From: Branchiostoma floridae
Lineage: Eukaryota > Chordata > Leptocardii > Amphioxiformes > Branchiostomatidae
Assembly: GCF_000003815.2 (NCBI RefSeq)
Contig: NC_049995.1
Span: forward strand, 8,751,802 to 8,815,801
Direction: 5' to 3'
DNA length: 64,000 bases
How positions within the stretch are numbered: position 1 is the first letter of the stretch; every line of letters starts with the position of its first letter. The notes under the pieces were generated by a model. It was not told where the DNA came from and searched no databases. It saw nothing but the letters and a program-made list of their open reading frames with translations. A program made the position numbers and the translations under genes. Positions 54,545-64,000 of the stretch are shown piece by piece.

Positions 54545-56565
54545 CATGACTAAACATTTGTCTGGGATATAATATATCACATAAAGTGCTTTAACAATGG
54601 CAGTTATTACTATGATAGTGCATCAGGATTCAAGAACAATCCATACTTATCTAAACCAATTACGAGACATGTTTGCAAAATTGTATAGGTATGGGTCACA
54701 GTACTTTGTAAAAGGTCATGCTAGGGGAGTTCAATAAAAATTCCTAAGTAGTTCAGAGTTTTTACAACAGGTGGTTTGAATTGACAGGTGGTTTGAATTT
54801 GAATTTTCCACCTATAATCCGTTATCCTGATTCATCAGGTTGCCCCTCTTCCAAGTTATTACTTTCTTCAGATCAGCTACTAATCCATATTTTTACGTAA
54901 TATTTTTCACAAATCATATCTGATTCATTAAGAAATAAATGCAGATTTAAGCTATTATGCATGTACATGTACATGCAGGTGGGGGAAATGCAGTGTTCCA
55001 ACAATTGCAAAATTTCTGGTTGCGCACTGTGCTACCTGGGATTTAAATTAAGTTGCACCATGCCAAAATGTGGTTGCAGTACTGTTGCGAGTGTGCAAGT
55101 GGGTATTTCAAACACTATTCATAAAGGTGTCTGTGTTCCCATTATTGTCAGTGTTGTATAGCTGCATGCAGTGTGCGACTATTCAAAATGTAGTGCTATC
55201 CCGAACTCAAAACTACTACCACGAACGCTCCATTTCGTCCTTCCCACAAAATTGAATCACCGCAAACTTAAATGCATTAATTTTACAGTATTTTTTTTAC
55301 CAAATTTGATGATTTCCAGCTCTTAAATACATATCTAATTTCCATTTAGAAAATTGATTCAAATTCCTTGCCCCCGTTACAATGTTACGAACCTAACATG
55401 AAAACAATGTATACACAGTACTGTACAACATTGTGCCCTATCATAGCAACTTCCTTACTAAGGAGAACTTGGTGAGACTATTGCTACATGCGGAACAATC
55501 GGACACCTGTATCAATGCCGTTGCCATGGCAACAAAGTGCCAGGTTTGCCCGCCAGCAAGTATAGTCCAAACATGGCCCGCGGAATTGTGTTAACAAATT
55601 AATTGATAAGTGTAACGATTATGCGATAATAATGCTGTGTTGGTTTGGGTTTCTATGCCTACATAGCTATCACGTCAGGGTAGTGCTTATATAGTAATAC
55701 GTACACTTTGTAGTCTTATACAAACTTACTTTCAAGTTGTTACATGCTCAATACACTTCCAAAACATGAATTAGGCCTCTTGATTTCAATGAAAATGAAA
55801 ACATGTGAATTTGGTAATAAGTTTCCTTGTTTTAGAAATTGTTGTCAGTCATTTTGTAGAAATGAAGAAAAAAAATGGAAAGGTAATGTTACAGATTGTA
55901 ACATCCATTGGATGTTATTATATCACACCTATAAATTTGAATTATTAATCATAATTAAAATATGTAATGCACTCAAAGAGTCTCATATATGTATGACTTA
56001 GAAATTTGGCTGCAAATACTTACTACAAGTCCTGTTAGATGAAATCAGTTAATAAAAATAATATGTAACAAAATGATTATTAATTGGTCTTGCTAGACTG
56101 TTGAATATGGTATTATTATAAAATGTCTTACTTTGTTGAGACTAGGGCTCAAAATACCACCATGTATTATATGCAGGTAAAATGATTGCTTGCCCCATAG
56201 CATATAAAATGCAAATTAAAGCAATTGATTATAATAATTTTAATTCTTACTCCGTTTTCGTTATGAAAAAATACTCAGAACCAGGATAACGTGTTATAGG
56301 TGTCAAAATTGAAACCACCTGTTAATGATTGTAAAAAATCTGAACTATGTTACTAAGGAATTTTTATTGAACTCCCCTAGCATGATCTTTCACAAAGTAC
56401 ACCCCATATCAGTCAAATTTTGCAAACATGTCTCTAAATTGGTTAAGATAAGTATGAATTGTTCTTGAATCCTGACATCCTAGGTAATGACTGCCATTGA
56501 TAAAGCACTCGATGTGATATATATCCCAGACGCATGTTTGACGGACAAACACTCGCTTTATGGCA
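54545..56565. mobile_element. Long inverted repeat element, arms about 285 bp
   Basis: The left arm 54545-54832 and right arm 56283-56565 are inverted copies. Examples: AGTGCTTTAACAATGGCAGT against ACTGCCATTGATAAAGCACT; TCAAGAACAATCCATACTTA against TAAGTATGAATTGTTCTTGA; AGGGGAGTTCAATAAAAATTC against GAATTTTTATTGAACTCCCCT. About 1.45 kb separates the arms, with no transposase frame. Probably a long-TIR DNA transposon derivative, or an inverted duplication. Confidence 0.7.
55520..55533. promoter_or_regulatory. RFX X-box-like palindrome
   Basis: Perfect GTTGCCATGGCAAC. It lies between the arms of the inverted repeat. A six-codon ATG-to-donor cassette overlaps it (ATGGCAACAAAGTGCCAG/GTTTGC), too short to annotate. 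Confidence 0.4.
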
Positions 56566-56664
56566 GCGTCAGTGTAACATTTGGGTCGCGTCGGGCTAAA
56601 TCAAATCATTGGCTTGGTTTACATTCCGTCATCTATGAATAGAATCTGTGGAATCGATACTTGA

Positions 56665-57280
56665 GCAGAAATTCCATTCAAGAATTGGAGTTCGATGAAT
56701 TATATTCTTTATTTGACTTCACAACTCTTTTCAATTATCTTAATTCTTTCAACTCATATCTAAAACCAATTAGCTCAAAAATGTTCAATGTACATTGTAC
56801 CTGTATCTATAGTGACATAGTATTATGAAAGGAATTTTTGTCCACAAGCAGAAAAAATCAATTCAAGAATCAGAGTTATGAGTAGATCTTTATGGTTTCC
56901 ATGAGTTATATTCTTTATTTGACTTATTATTAACAACTCTAGACGTGTGTATTTCAAATCTTTCAACCTACATCTGAAAGCATCAGCTCTAAAATGTTCC
57001 GACTGTATCCATGTACCTATAGTAACTAAGCATACGTAATGAAAGGAATTTTTGTCTTATCATTAAGCTGAAAAATTCAATTCAAGAATGATCGAAGTTG
57101 TGAGTCAGAAGTTCTAATATCTTAATATTCGTTTCCATGAATTATATTCTTTTTTTACTTCACAACTCTTGTGTCAACTCACATCTGAAACCATTAGCTC
57201 TAAAATGTTCAATGTACATTGTACCAGTCCTATAGTAGTGACTAAGCATAATGTAAGGAATGTTTTCTATTGTACAGTTT
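56665..57280 (+). repeat. Three-copy tandem array, about 212-bp unit
   Basis: Each unit has TCCAT(G)AATTATATTCTTT, TTGACTTCACAACTCTT-like, CATCTGAAA-CCATTAGCTC, TAAAATGTTC, ATGTACATTGTACC, CTATAGT-GACTAAGCATA and a GAAAGGAATTTTTGTC-like end (about 56827, 57039 and 57255). Confidence 0.75.
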
Positions 57281-58653
57281 AAGAATGATTCTGGCTTGGC
57301 TTCCTGCTTAGTGGCCAAACTTATGAATATCTTATGAGCCTTTTGGCTTGAGGACAGTCCAGTCCTGGTCACTTCTGTGTACATCCGGTCGTATCATTGT
57401 CTGCTGTTGCTCCAGGAAATGTACAATTCTTTGAAATGGTGATCTGGTAGTTTCCTGAAGCTTAAACACAGGAATTACGCTGTAACAAATTTTACACGCT
57501 ATTTCCATACACAAAGTAGAGTACTTACTAATAGTACCAACAACCTTTTGACTAGTCCTCTGGTGCATGTTGGTAAGCTCTTTACTTAGTATGCGGAAAT
57601 AGAGTATAAAGTTTGTTATTATATTGTTAACCATTGATCATACAATACAGTCTTTTGTTTTGTATCTTCACCGAATGACTACTATCACAGTACTGTACAA
57701 ATGACTGTATTCACTAAATTTTGTTTAGTATGGTCTAAGCCCTAAATAGATGTAACATTGGATATCAGTATTTGCTTTGAACAAGTTTAAAATTTCTTTA
57801 TCAAGTTTCTTTGTTTTTCATTTAGCACTGGCTCATTTCTGTATTTTAGTTCAATCTATCTTATCTTTTCTTTTGAAAATTGAAACTCTTAGCAAGTTAT
57901 TTTTCAAGAGGGCCCAGAGCCAAATTCAAACAAAGTCTCATAATAGTAACATATTAAACATATTGGGAATCTTGACATTGTGTAACGTTATCATGAAAAG
58001 TTGTATGCAAAAAAAATAAATGCAAGCTTTGCGTAAAATTAATTGGGTATACACAAGGAACTTGTATCAACTTGATAAAAGCTCCTTGGTATACATTTTG
58101 GTTATATTTTTAGAACAACAACCATTAGACTGCATAACCCATTAGGAAATACCGTGCCTACATTAATATCCTGCAATAATATCCTGTACGTAGGGAAGGC
58201 TCGAATTGCCAGGAAACTCGAGTCCTTTCTGTTTGAAGGGACAGCTTGCACAGAAAACACTGGAATAGGCTTAAGTACGACTTTGTACAAAGTCATGGTC
58301 AAGGACATTGTTAATGTGCTTTACTAAGTGGATGCTTTTGCCTACACTTGGTACATTGTGGACGTTTTCCAGTGCTTAGGACAAGTGGAGAGTAATGTAT
58401 GTTTTGTTTTTTTGGTGTTGGTGTGAGAGGTTTTTTTAACACGCAGATGATAAGTTGTGAGAGCTTGATATAGCTCAGTTTCCCATAGGGCTGAATTGAG
58501 TAGCTCTTGAAAGGCCCTCTGACTCAGGTACGGTTTTTATGTTTGTAAAATTTTCTTATTTTTTAAAGAAAAAAATGCATATTAAAAGTGTGTGATATAT
58601 GCCTAGTATTGTACATAAAAATGTTTTAGTGCAAGTTTTTTCATACATTTGTC
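57281..58653. other. Intron-like or intergenic stretch
   Basis: No recognised gene or repeat. AT-rich with short ORFs. Confidence 0.35.
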
Positions 58654-58857
58654 ATGCAATATTTCAGGGGGGATCGTCTTCTCTCTAATGTAGGTTTGGC
58701 TCTGGCTGTTTCAGGCATTTTTATTGGGCTTTCTATTTTGTACCATCTTTCAATTGGGGGACAAGAAGAAAAGGTACAAATTTTAAACAGAAATCCTGAC
58801 GAAACACCTAAAAACATGTCAAATTCAGCCAGAGTTGAACGTCTGCTTGGAGAGTAG
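58654..58857 (+). CDS. Small single-pass membrane protein ORF, UQCC3-like?
   Basis: A 67-codon frame from ATG 58654 to TAG 58857, or a terminal exon starting at 58668 after acceptor AATATTTCAG. It has a short charged start (GDRLLSN), a hydrophobic membrane-length segment VGLALAVSGIFIGLSILYHL, then GGQEEKVQILNRNPDETPKN and an RVERLLGE end. The layout (short N terminus, one membrane helix, Gly plus charged linker, M/I-L-x-x-x-P pattern, Leu-rich helix) is reminiscent of UQCC3-type mitochondrial assembly factors of complex III. That resemblance comes from memory and is weak. It would lie in a long intron or intergenic region; it might be a retrocopy or chance ORF. Confidence 0.35.
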   Translation: MQYFRGDRLLSNVGLALAVSGIFIGLSILYHLSIGGQEEKVQILNRNPDETPKNMSNSARVERLLGE

Positions 58858-59404
58858 ACTTTTCAGTTCAGCTACATACTTGCATGACAGAAATAGCCAT
58901 TGACAAGGAATTATTTTGTCAGACAACAGTTTCCGGTATAGTGAAAAGTGACCTCAATTCGCTGTCAGTGACAACCTGTTGTAAAACAATTTGGTTACAA
59001 GTTGCATTACTAGGACCTGGGGTTTCTCTATAAAAAGAACATCCCATAAAGTATGCCCTCATTACGTACCACACCTTTTATGATAAAACAAGTGGCCCCC
59101 AGCAAGACGCTACAGAAAATAGGGATTCCATAGAATTAAAACACCTTCCGACCTTTCTCTATTACAAAGCCTTCCTAACACACGAGTTTTTCTTGCACAT
59201 TACACTTATTTTCGTAACTCCTCTGTACAAATTCCTCACCACCAACAAAAACACAGGTGACAGAGAGCACCCCAGCACCATTGTGTTAGTGTTATTTTTT
59301 GGTTAAGCCAAAAGACTAAAACGGATTAGAAGGATTCAGTGGTGGGAGATTCGTAGTGTCTTGAAGTTTCGCTCTATGCGTTGAGTTGTCATGAGGCGAT
59401 TGAA
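58858..59404. other. Stretch ahead of candidate exon 59405
   Basis: No repeat or gene recognised. CpG content rises slightly in the last 100 bases. Confidence 0.3.
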
Positions 59405-59423
59405 ATGGGCGCCACGGTCACAG
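59405..59423 (+). CDS. Candidate very short first coding exon
   Basis: ATGGGCGCC start (MGATVT) and a consensus donor ACAG/GTACGT at 59424 in phase 1, the phase that would fit the same acceptor as E7 and the 42523 exon. The good initiation context and donor are the only support. Confidence 0.25.
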
Positions 59424-59955
59424 GTACGTCATTGAGTGTAACATTTGTTAATCTTTAACCTACAGTTTGAGCTATGGAGAAATTATCATATAGGCAAACA
59501 GCAATTTCAGGATTATGAATGGGGCCACCCACACACTTACTAGGCTGGTCATTCAATCAAAACTTGTCAGTCTTGGACACTGGATTTTTCGAGCTCCTTG
59601 TTCCGTTGCTGGTTGTGTTGCTGGTTGTGGGCCTTTCAACAGTAAGTTGATAATGAATCATTATGGACTGATTCTATGGAAATTATCTACATTTTAAAAA
59701 TTTCAGTTAGATCCTTAAAAGCCATGTGTGGTACCGGTTACTGTTGCTGAATTCTTCTAAATAGGCTCTCTCGACTGACTTTATGAATTCATAGTAAATG
59801 TGTCATTCACAATTTCCTCAAGGCCCAAACTCTTTAATTTCCCTTAAACTCAGCTCTTTTTTAATTTACTAAACTTGAATAATATACTGTATTTTGTTTG
59901 TTTGTCATATTGATATTTCAAATTTCATTCTGATACTTACATCTGCATTTGTGTA

Positions 59956-60127
59956 CAGTAGAAGCCAGTTAATTGCACAACAGATAAACGCACACTTCTG
60001 TTAATTGCACGGAATTCTCAAATCCCAAACTGGTGCGGTCCAGCTGGATAACTTTGTATTATTGCACCATCTGGATAATTGCACAATATGATGGCAAATG
60101 GGGTGTGCAATTAAACGGCTTCTACTG
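59956..60127. mobile_element. Pogo-type MITE, CAGTAGAAGCC family, copy 2
   Basis: 172-bp element flanked by TA (59954-59955 and 60128-60129). The inverted ends CAGTAGAAGCC and GGCTTCTACTG are perfect. The interior is an inverted, closely related version of 44963-45141 with GTTAATTGCAC words at both ends. The TA target and CAG ends fit the pogo/Tigger group of Tc1/mariner. Confidence 0.85.
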
Positions 60128-60879
60128 TACTATAATCATGTAATCCCCTACAAAAATATTGCTGTACGTTCAAGCTGACATGTTCGTTTGTTGACTGTCA
60201 ATTGAGTCGACAGACTCTGCACTATAATCTTCACCATTCAACTGTTGACTAAGTTACATCATGCTTCATGTACATTGTATTATGTATTTTTATATGGTCA
60301 CAGCCTGCCATCTTTGTTTGGGTTGGTTGCTAAGAGACAGCTGTCTCTCGCCAGCTGTTATACTTGGACCACTTTCAACTCCACTAGCAATTGTGCATGG
60401 GGTCTTGTTGTACATTCAAAGAATATCATATCTTTTTCACAGTCTTGAAACATTTCAATGAAGAGTTCTACCTCTTACAATGTGATGCAGCTTTAACTTG
60501 TGTGTTTAACATGCATTGGCATAATACCGGCCGTAAGACTTATACCGGCCGATCAAAAATAATGGAATTTAAAGAGATCTACACATGCAACAATAGTTAT
60601 TTCTGAGGTATGCACACTTCAGACATCTATATAGGTGTCCAATACATCATTTACAAAGCATCGATAACAATGCATTCGAAGACAACAAGGCGAAAAGTTT
60701 TCAGTATCTTTTCGGGACAGGCAGCTCGTCGTGGGACGAACACACTGTCACATTCATTGCCAGATTTGTAGATCATAATTACACATGCTCACGGCACAAG
60801 ACGAACATGATTCAACAGCAATCTTGAATTTCTGTTGGTGACCTACAACTCATGTAAAAGTGTGAAGAACCGTTGCATG

Positions 60880-61250
60880 ATAGCCCGGATGTACGACTGA
60901 ATGGGCAAAATTGAACGTACGCAGCCATTTTCCCGCCATTTTTATATCTACGCTAGCAGTAAAGTGCTACGTCACAGCGGTTGTGACGGACAAAAGTTAA
61001 ATGAAAATTCTTGACAGTATACGTCCGTTTTCTCATGACAATTTGTATGCTTATGCAGGTTTATGTTTTATGCATTTACTAACAGAAAAGGAAGGAACAT
61101 GGAGGATGTATAAAGGTACATAGCCACAGTTAATTGTGCCGTGTTTCTTCCGGCCGGTATTTTGTACCCCCTCCCAACCACGCGCCCGTTAGCCGTGTAA
61201 TCCCGCGGCGTGTTACAATTACGATATTACGCTTTTAGCAGGACAAGAGT
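60880..61250. promoter_or_regulatory. Promoter-like block
   Basis: A CpG-enriched block with GCCATTTTCCCGCCATTTT (overlapping YY1- and E2F-like sites), TACGTCACAGC (CRE-like), CCCCTCCCAACCACGCGCCC and CCCGCGGCG. It could drive a plus-strand transcript starting upstream of the ATG at 62250, or a divergent one. Confidence 0.35.
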
Positions 61251-61382
61251 GGCAGAAAAGTTACACAGAAGAAGTGGCAAGGGTAAGCTATAACAGCAAC
61301 ATGTAACTGGAGAAAATGATGCGTTGACAATTTGTCAAATCATTATGGCTAGAGAAATCGTCGTAAACGTGCCGGTATTATG

Positions 61383-61453
61383 ATAATAGATGTTACATTT
61401 CATATGAAAGCTATCTAATAGACAGCTTTCATATGAAATGTAACATCTATTAT
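61383..61453. repeat. Near-perfect 71-bp palindrome
   Basis: Arms of 33 bp (61383-61415 and 61421-61453) with a single mismatch and a 5-nt loop TAATA. A transcript across it would fold into one uninterrupted stem. The core TTTCATATGAAA is itself palindromic. It has no TSD or TIR signature that I can identify. Confidence 0.9.
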
Positions 61454-61589
61454 GGTATTTTTCAAAAGTTTGGTTTATAGAAAGCAGATATTGTAGGCAA
61501 AATGTCTGGATTGTCATAATTCCTCGGCCATATGATTTACGTTTTATACTGTATGGTACTACACTTAAAGGTCTATCACATGTCAATTG

Positions 61590-61930
61590 ACCAAAATCTA
61601 ATCCAAGGCAAATCCAATCCAGAGAAACTGCTTGCTAATTGCCTTGAATACTTTTGCCAACGATGTCATTTAACACGTTTTGGCTCCAAAGTGACACAGA
61701 CAGTGTTTTCTGTAGCATAATGTTTTTTGTGCTATGTGCTAACCTACTGACTGTAAAAGGTTTATTAACATAAAAGATCAAAATCCATTCAAGGCAAATC
61801 CACTCCAGAGAAAGTTCTCTCTAATTGCCTTAAATACTTTTGCCAACAATGTCATTGAACACGTACGTTTCGGCTCGACACAGACAGCTTTTTCTATGTA
61901 GCATTCAATGTTTTTGTGCTAACCGTTGAA
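61590..61930 (+). repeat. Two-copy tandem duplication, about 190-bp unit
   Basis: Shared ordered blocks: CAAAATC, AAGGCAAATCCA-TCCAGAGAAA, CTAATTGCCTT, AATACTTTTGCCAAC, ATGTCATT, AACACGT, CGGCTC-like, GACACAGACAG and TTTTTGTGCTA. Copies at about 61590-61776 and 61777-61930. Confidence 0.75.
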
Positions 61931-62249
61931 GAAAGAAAGATAGGTCAGTCTCAAACACGGTGTTACTGTAGACTGAACGTGACAGACTGTACGCTAACAC
62001 TGACAGACTCAATGGCCCACCACAAGCCATGTGTACTCTACAATGGAACCCACAACAGTAGATAGTTACGCCTTGAGTTCAAATAGGGGATTACAAATAC
62101 AGTGAGCCTACAACGTACTGTCAGGACCGTAGCAACATTGTTTTGCTGTTACGACCCTGACGTCAAACTGTTGTAGAGTGTAATAAGATCGGTTATGATA
62201 CGAACGTAACTTTGTGGTGTCTGTTTTTGGAGTCGTCCGAGTGTAGGCC

Positions 62250-62303
62250 ATGGCTTTGCGACTTCCAAGTCTCGCTTCAGAGGCAAGATGTCAGCATCGT
62301 CAG
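62250..62303 (+). CDS. Candidate short first coding exon
   Basis: ATG in the strong context GCCATGGC opens MALRLPSLASEARCQHRQ, ending at donor CAG/GTAATT (62304) in phase 0. A second ATG at 62288 in another frame gives MSASS and phase 1, the phase of the E7 and 42523 donors. The promoter-like block at 60880-61250 lies about 1 kb upstream. Which ATG is used cannot be decided without the downstream exon. Confidence 0.35.
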
Positions 62304-62779
62304 GTAATTAGTATTTGGTAGGAGCTGTGGTTTTGAGTTTTATTTACAGACTTGGTAGTTGTCTCACAACTACTGAAAAGTCAAATGCAAAAACTTATGG
62401 GAAGGTTTTCACAAACAAGTTTTAGACGATACAGAGCAGTTTGCCTGTATTTTTTTATTTTTCTTTTGTAGATTTTTACTTCTTGCACCTTGTTGAAATT
62501 TAGAGAAATAGGGCAAGGTATTGTTTGCTCCATGAAAACAAGACTGCTTTTAGAAAGTGGGGGAGGGGCAGCATTCATTTCCAGGCTTTTATATGCATGC
62601 ATGTATATGTAGACAGTAGCTGGGATACCATCATCATTTAGTTTATGCTTCAGTTGGACCCTTACTAATATGCTGTGTCATTGTATAGAGTGTTTTATTT
62701 ATAATGCAATATATTGTATTATTATGCAAGCACAAACTACTAAGGATGGTGCCCCAGCATAACTATTGATGTTTTTTAA

Positions 62780-63256
62780 AGCCCCCTTCACACGAGAGCA
62801 AGAATCAGCCGGAATGCCGTCGGAATGAAAAGTCTTTTCTATTCCTGGCAATTCCTCGGAAGTTCGTAGTGTGTTCCAGAAATTCTTACTGCATTCCAGC
62901 TATTCGTGCCTGTTCTTTTGCCTGGCCCGAAAGTTTTTGACATATTAACTGTCGAGGTGCATTCGAAAAGGAGAAATATTGAACGGCACTCAAAGCGTAT
63001 TCTAAGTGTATTCCAACTATTCTAACTGCATTAGGACTGCATTCTGCAGCATTCCAACATTATTAGAAATATTCTTATCTCATTCCATGGGGAACCGAAA
63101 CGGCAAGCCACTTCGAATCCTGTCCGAATGTGGCCAAAAGAATATCCGGAATGCAGTAAGAATTTCTAGAATACACTACGAATTGCCAGGAATAGAAAAG
63201 ACTGTTTTCATTCTGACGGCATTTTGGCTCATTCCTTCTCATGTGAAGGGGGTATA
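62780..63256. mobile_element. Large palindromic MITE (GCCCCCTTCACA ends)
   Basis: About 477 bp. The left half starts GCCCCCTTCACACGAGAG and the right half ends CTCATGTGAAGGGGGTA. Inside, TTTTCTATTCCTGGCAATTC is mirrored by GAATTGCCAGGAATAGAAAA, and CCAGAAATTCTTACTGCATTC by GAATGCAGTAAGAATTTCTAG. Most of the element is one imperfect inverted repeat. Superfamily uncertain; the ends recall PIF/Harbinger MITEs. Confidence 0.8.
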
Positions 63257-63284
63257 ACTTAAGGTCCATTTGAAATTCCCACTC

Positions 63285-63380
63285 GGTCCCAAATGTCACG
63301 AATTTCGCAAATACATTTGTACTTCATTCTGGCTGGTTCTGCTTGATTCCTGCTGATTCGGTTTCAGTGTGAAGGCCCTA
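63285..63380. mobile_element. Fragment of a second GCCTTCACAC-type MITE
   Basis: Ends with GATTCGGTTTCAGTGTGAAGGCCCT, which looks like the right terminus of a relative of 62780-63256 placed directly beside it (TGCTTGATTCCTGCTGATTCG). Confidence 0.5.
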
Positions 63381-64000
63381 TCAAGGAGGACCTGCACTAT
63401 TTTAGAGTTTGGAGTTTCTAAACATAGACGTATCATCATTTTACAGATACCCCTATGTTACAGTTGTACCCCAACATGCATGTTTTAGAAACGCCCTTGA
63501 TTTCATAACATAATAAATGCATAATATATGACTGGAAAAACAACAAAACTCACAAAGCTTTTAATGATATTAGACCATCATCTTCATCATTAGACTAAGT
63601 ATGAAATTCATTGAGTGATTTGTCAAACTGTAGATTGCCACCCTTTGCAGGATGGGGGTGTTGGTAAACATTCCTTTATAGAGATCTCACATATACATGC
63701 TTGTGCACATCTGTCAACAGTTGAGTTTTGCATGAAAGATATTTTACCCTCAGCTTGTACATGTGTAACTCTGGTCCAATGACGAACAATGTTCAGCAAG
63801 AACTTACCATGACGAAAACCTCAACAACCTAATATCCAGTCTTCAACACCAAAGTCATGCACACCTGTGCAATATACTTACCTGTACGTGTACAGGTGTT
63901 TTCTTTAAGTCTAAACGTTGGTACAAAAGTCTTCCCAGGGGAGGGCATTAACAACAGATCATAGTTGCTTAGGTGCTTAAACAACTGTAGATCTTTGCCT
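63381..64000. other. Terminal stretch
   Basis: No gene or repeat recognised apart from a CTGTACGTGTACAGG palindrome near 63882. Confidence 0.35.

Overview
The window looks like nuclear DNA of an invertebrate chordate, most probably a lancelet (Branchiostoma). The reasons are spliced genes with long introns, an NXPE-family esterase-like gene, CR1-like LINEs, tRNA-derived SINEs, an unusual density of short inverted-repeat transposons, and many copies of the palindromes TACATGTA and TAACGTTA. The species assignment is inference from sequence style; no database search was possible. Nothing bacterial, plasmid-like or CRISPR-like is present.

Layout. 1-2316: the edge of a MITE and the 3' half of an NXPE-like gene (exons 700-837 and 1479-2316, plus strand). 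3190-5016: a 5'-truncated, frameshifted CR1-like LINE, followed by a tRNA-derived SINE. 7273-8254: three palindromic MITEs. 10031-11935: a second 5'-truncated LINE whose reverse transcriptase frame is open for 1.6 kb. 14.1-19.6 kb: dispersed repeats, a promoter-like CpG-rich block (15.8-16.1 kb) and a hAT MITE with a perfect 8-bp target duplication. 19660-20237: a mariner deletion derivative. 20.8-28.7 kb: MITEs, satellite-like tandem arrays and SINEs.

30920-36688 holds seven plus-strand exons with compatible splice phases that join into one open frame of 473 codons (1,420 nt). I do not recognise the protein. It is rich in charged residues and ends in a module built around the motif DGPFWP. 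A diverged single-exon copy of that module, with its own ATG and a phase-1 donor in the same position, lies at 42523-42940. This suggests a long-isoform N terminus and a second promoter supplying a paralogous short N terminus, both spliced to exons beyond the window. Further small ATG-plus-donor cassettes (38884, 44207, 49671, 53536, 59405, 62250) could be additional first exons of this or another downstream gene. RFX-type X-box palindromes occur five times between 33.9 and 49.6 kb and once more at 55.5 kb, including a pair about 120-170 bp upstream of the 49671 ATG.

44.9-64 kb is mostly intron-like or intergenic DNA carrying pogo-type, hAT and PIF/Harbinger-like MITEs, tandem duplications, a long inverted repeat (54.5-56.6 kb), an in-frame cysteine-rich tandem duplication (54282-54539), a small transmembrane ORF with some likeness to UQCC3 (58654-58857), and a near-perfect 71-bp palindrome (61383-61453).
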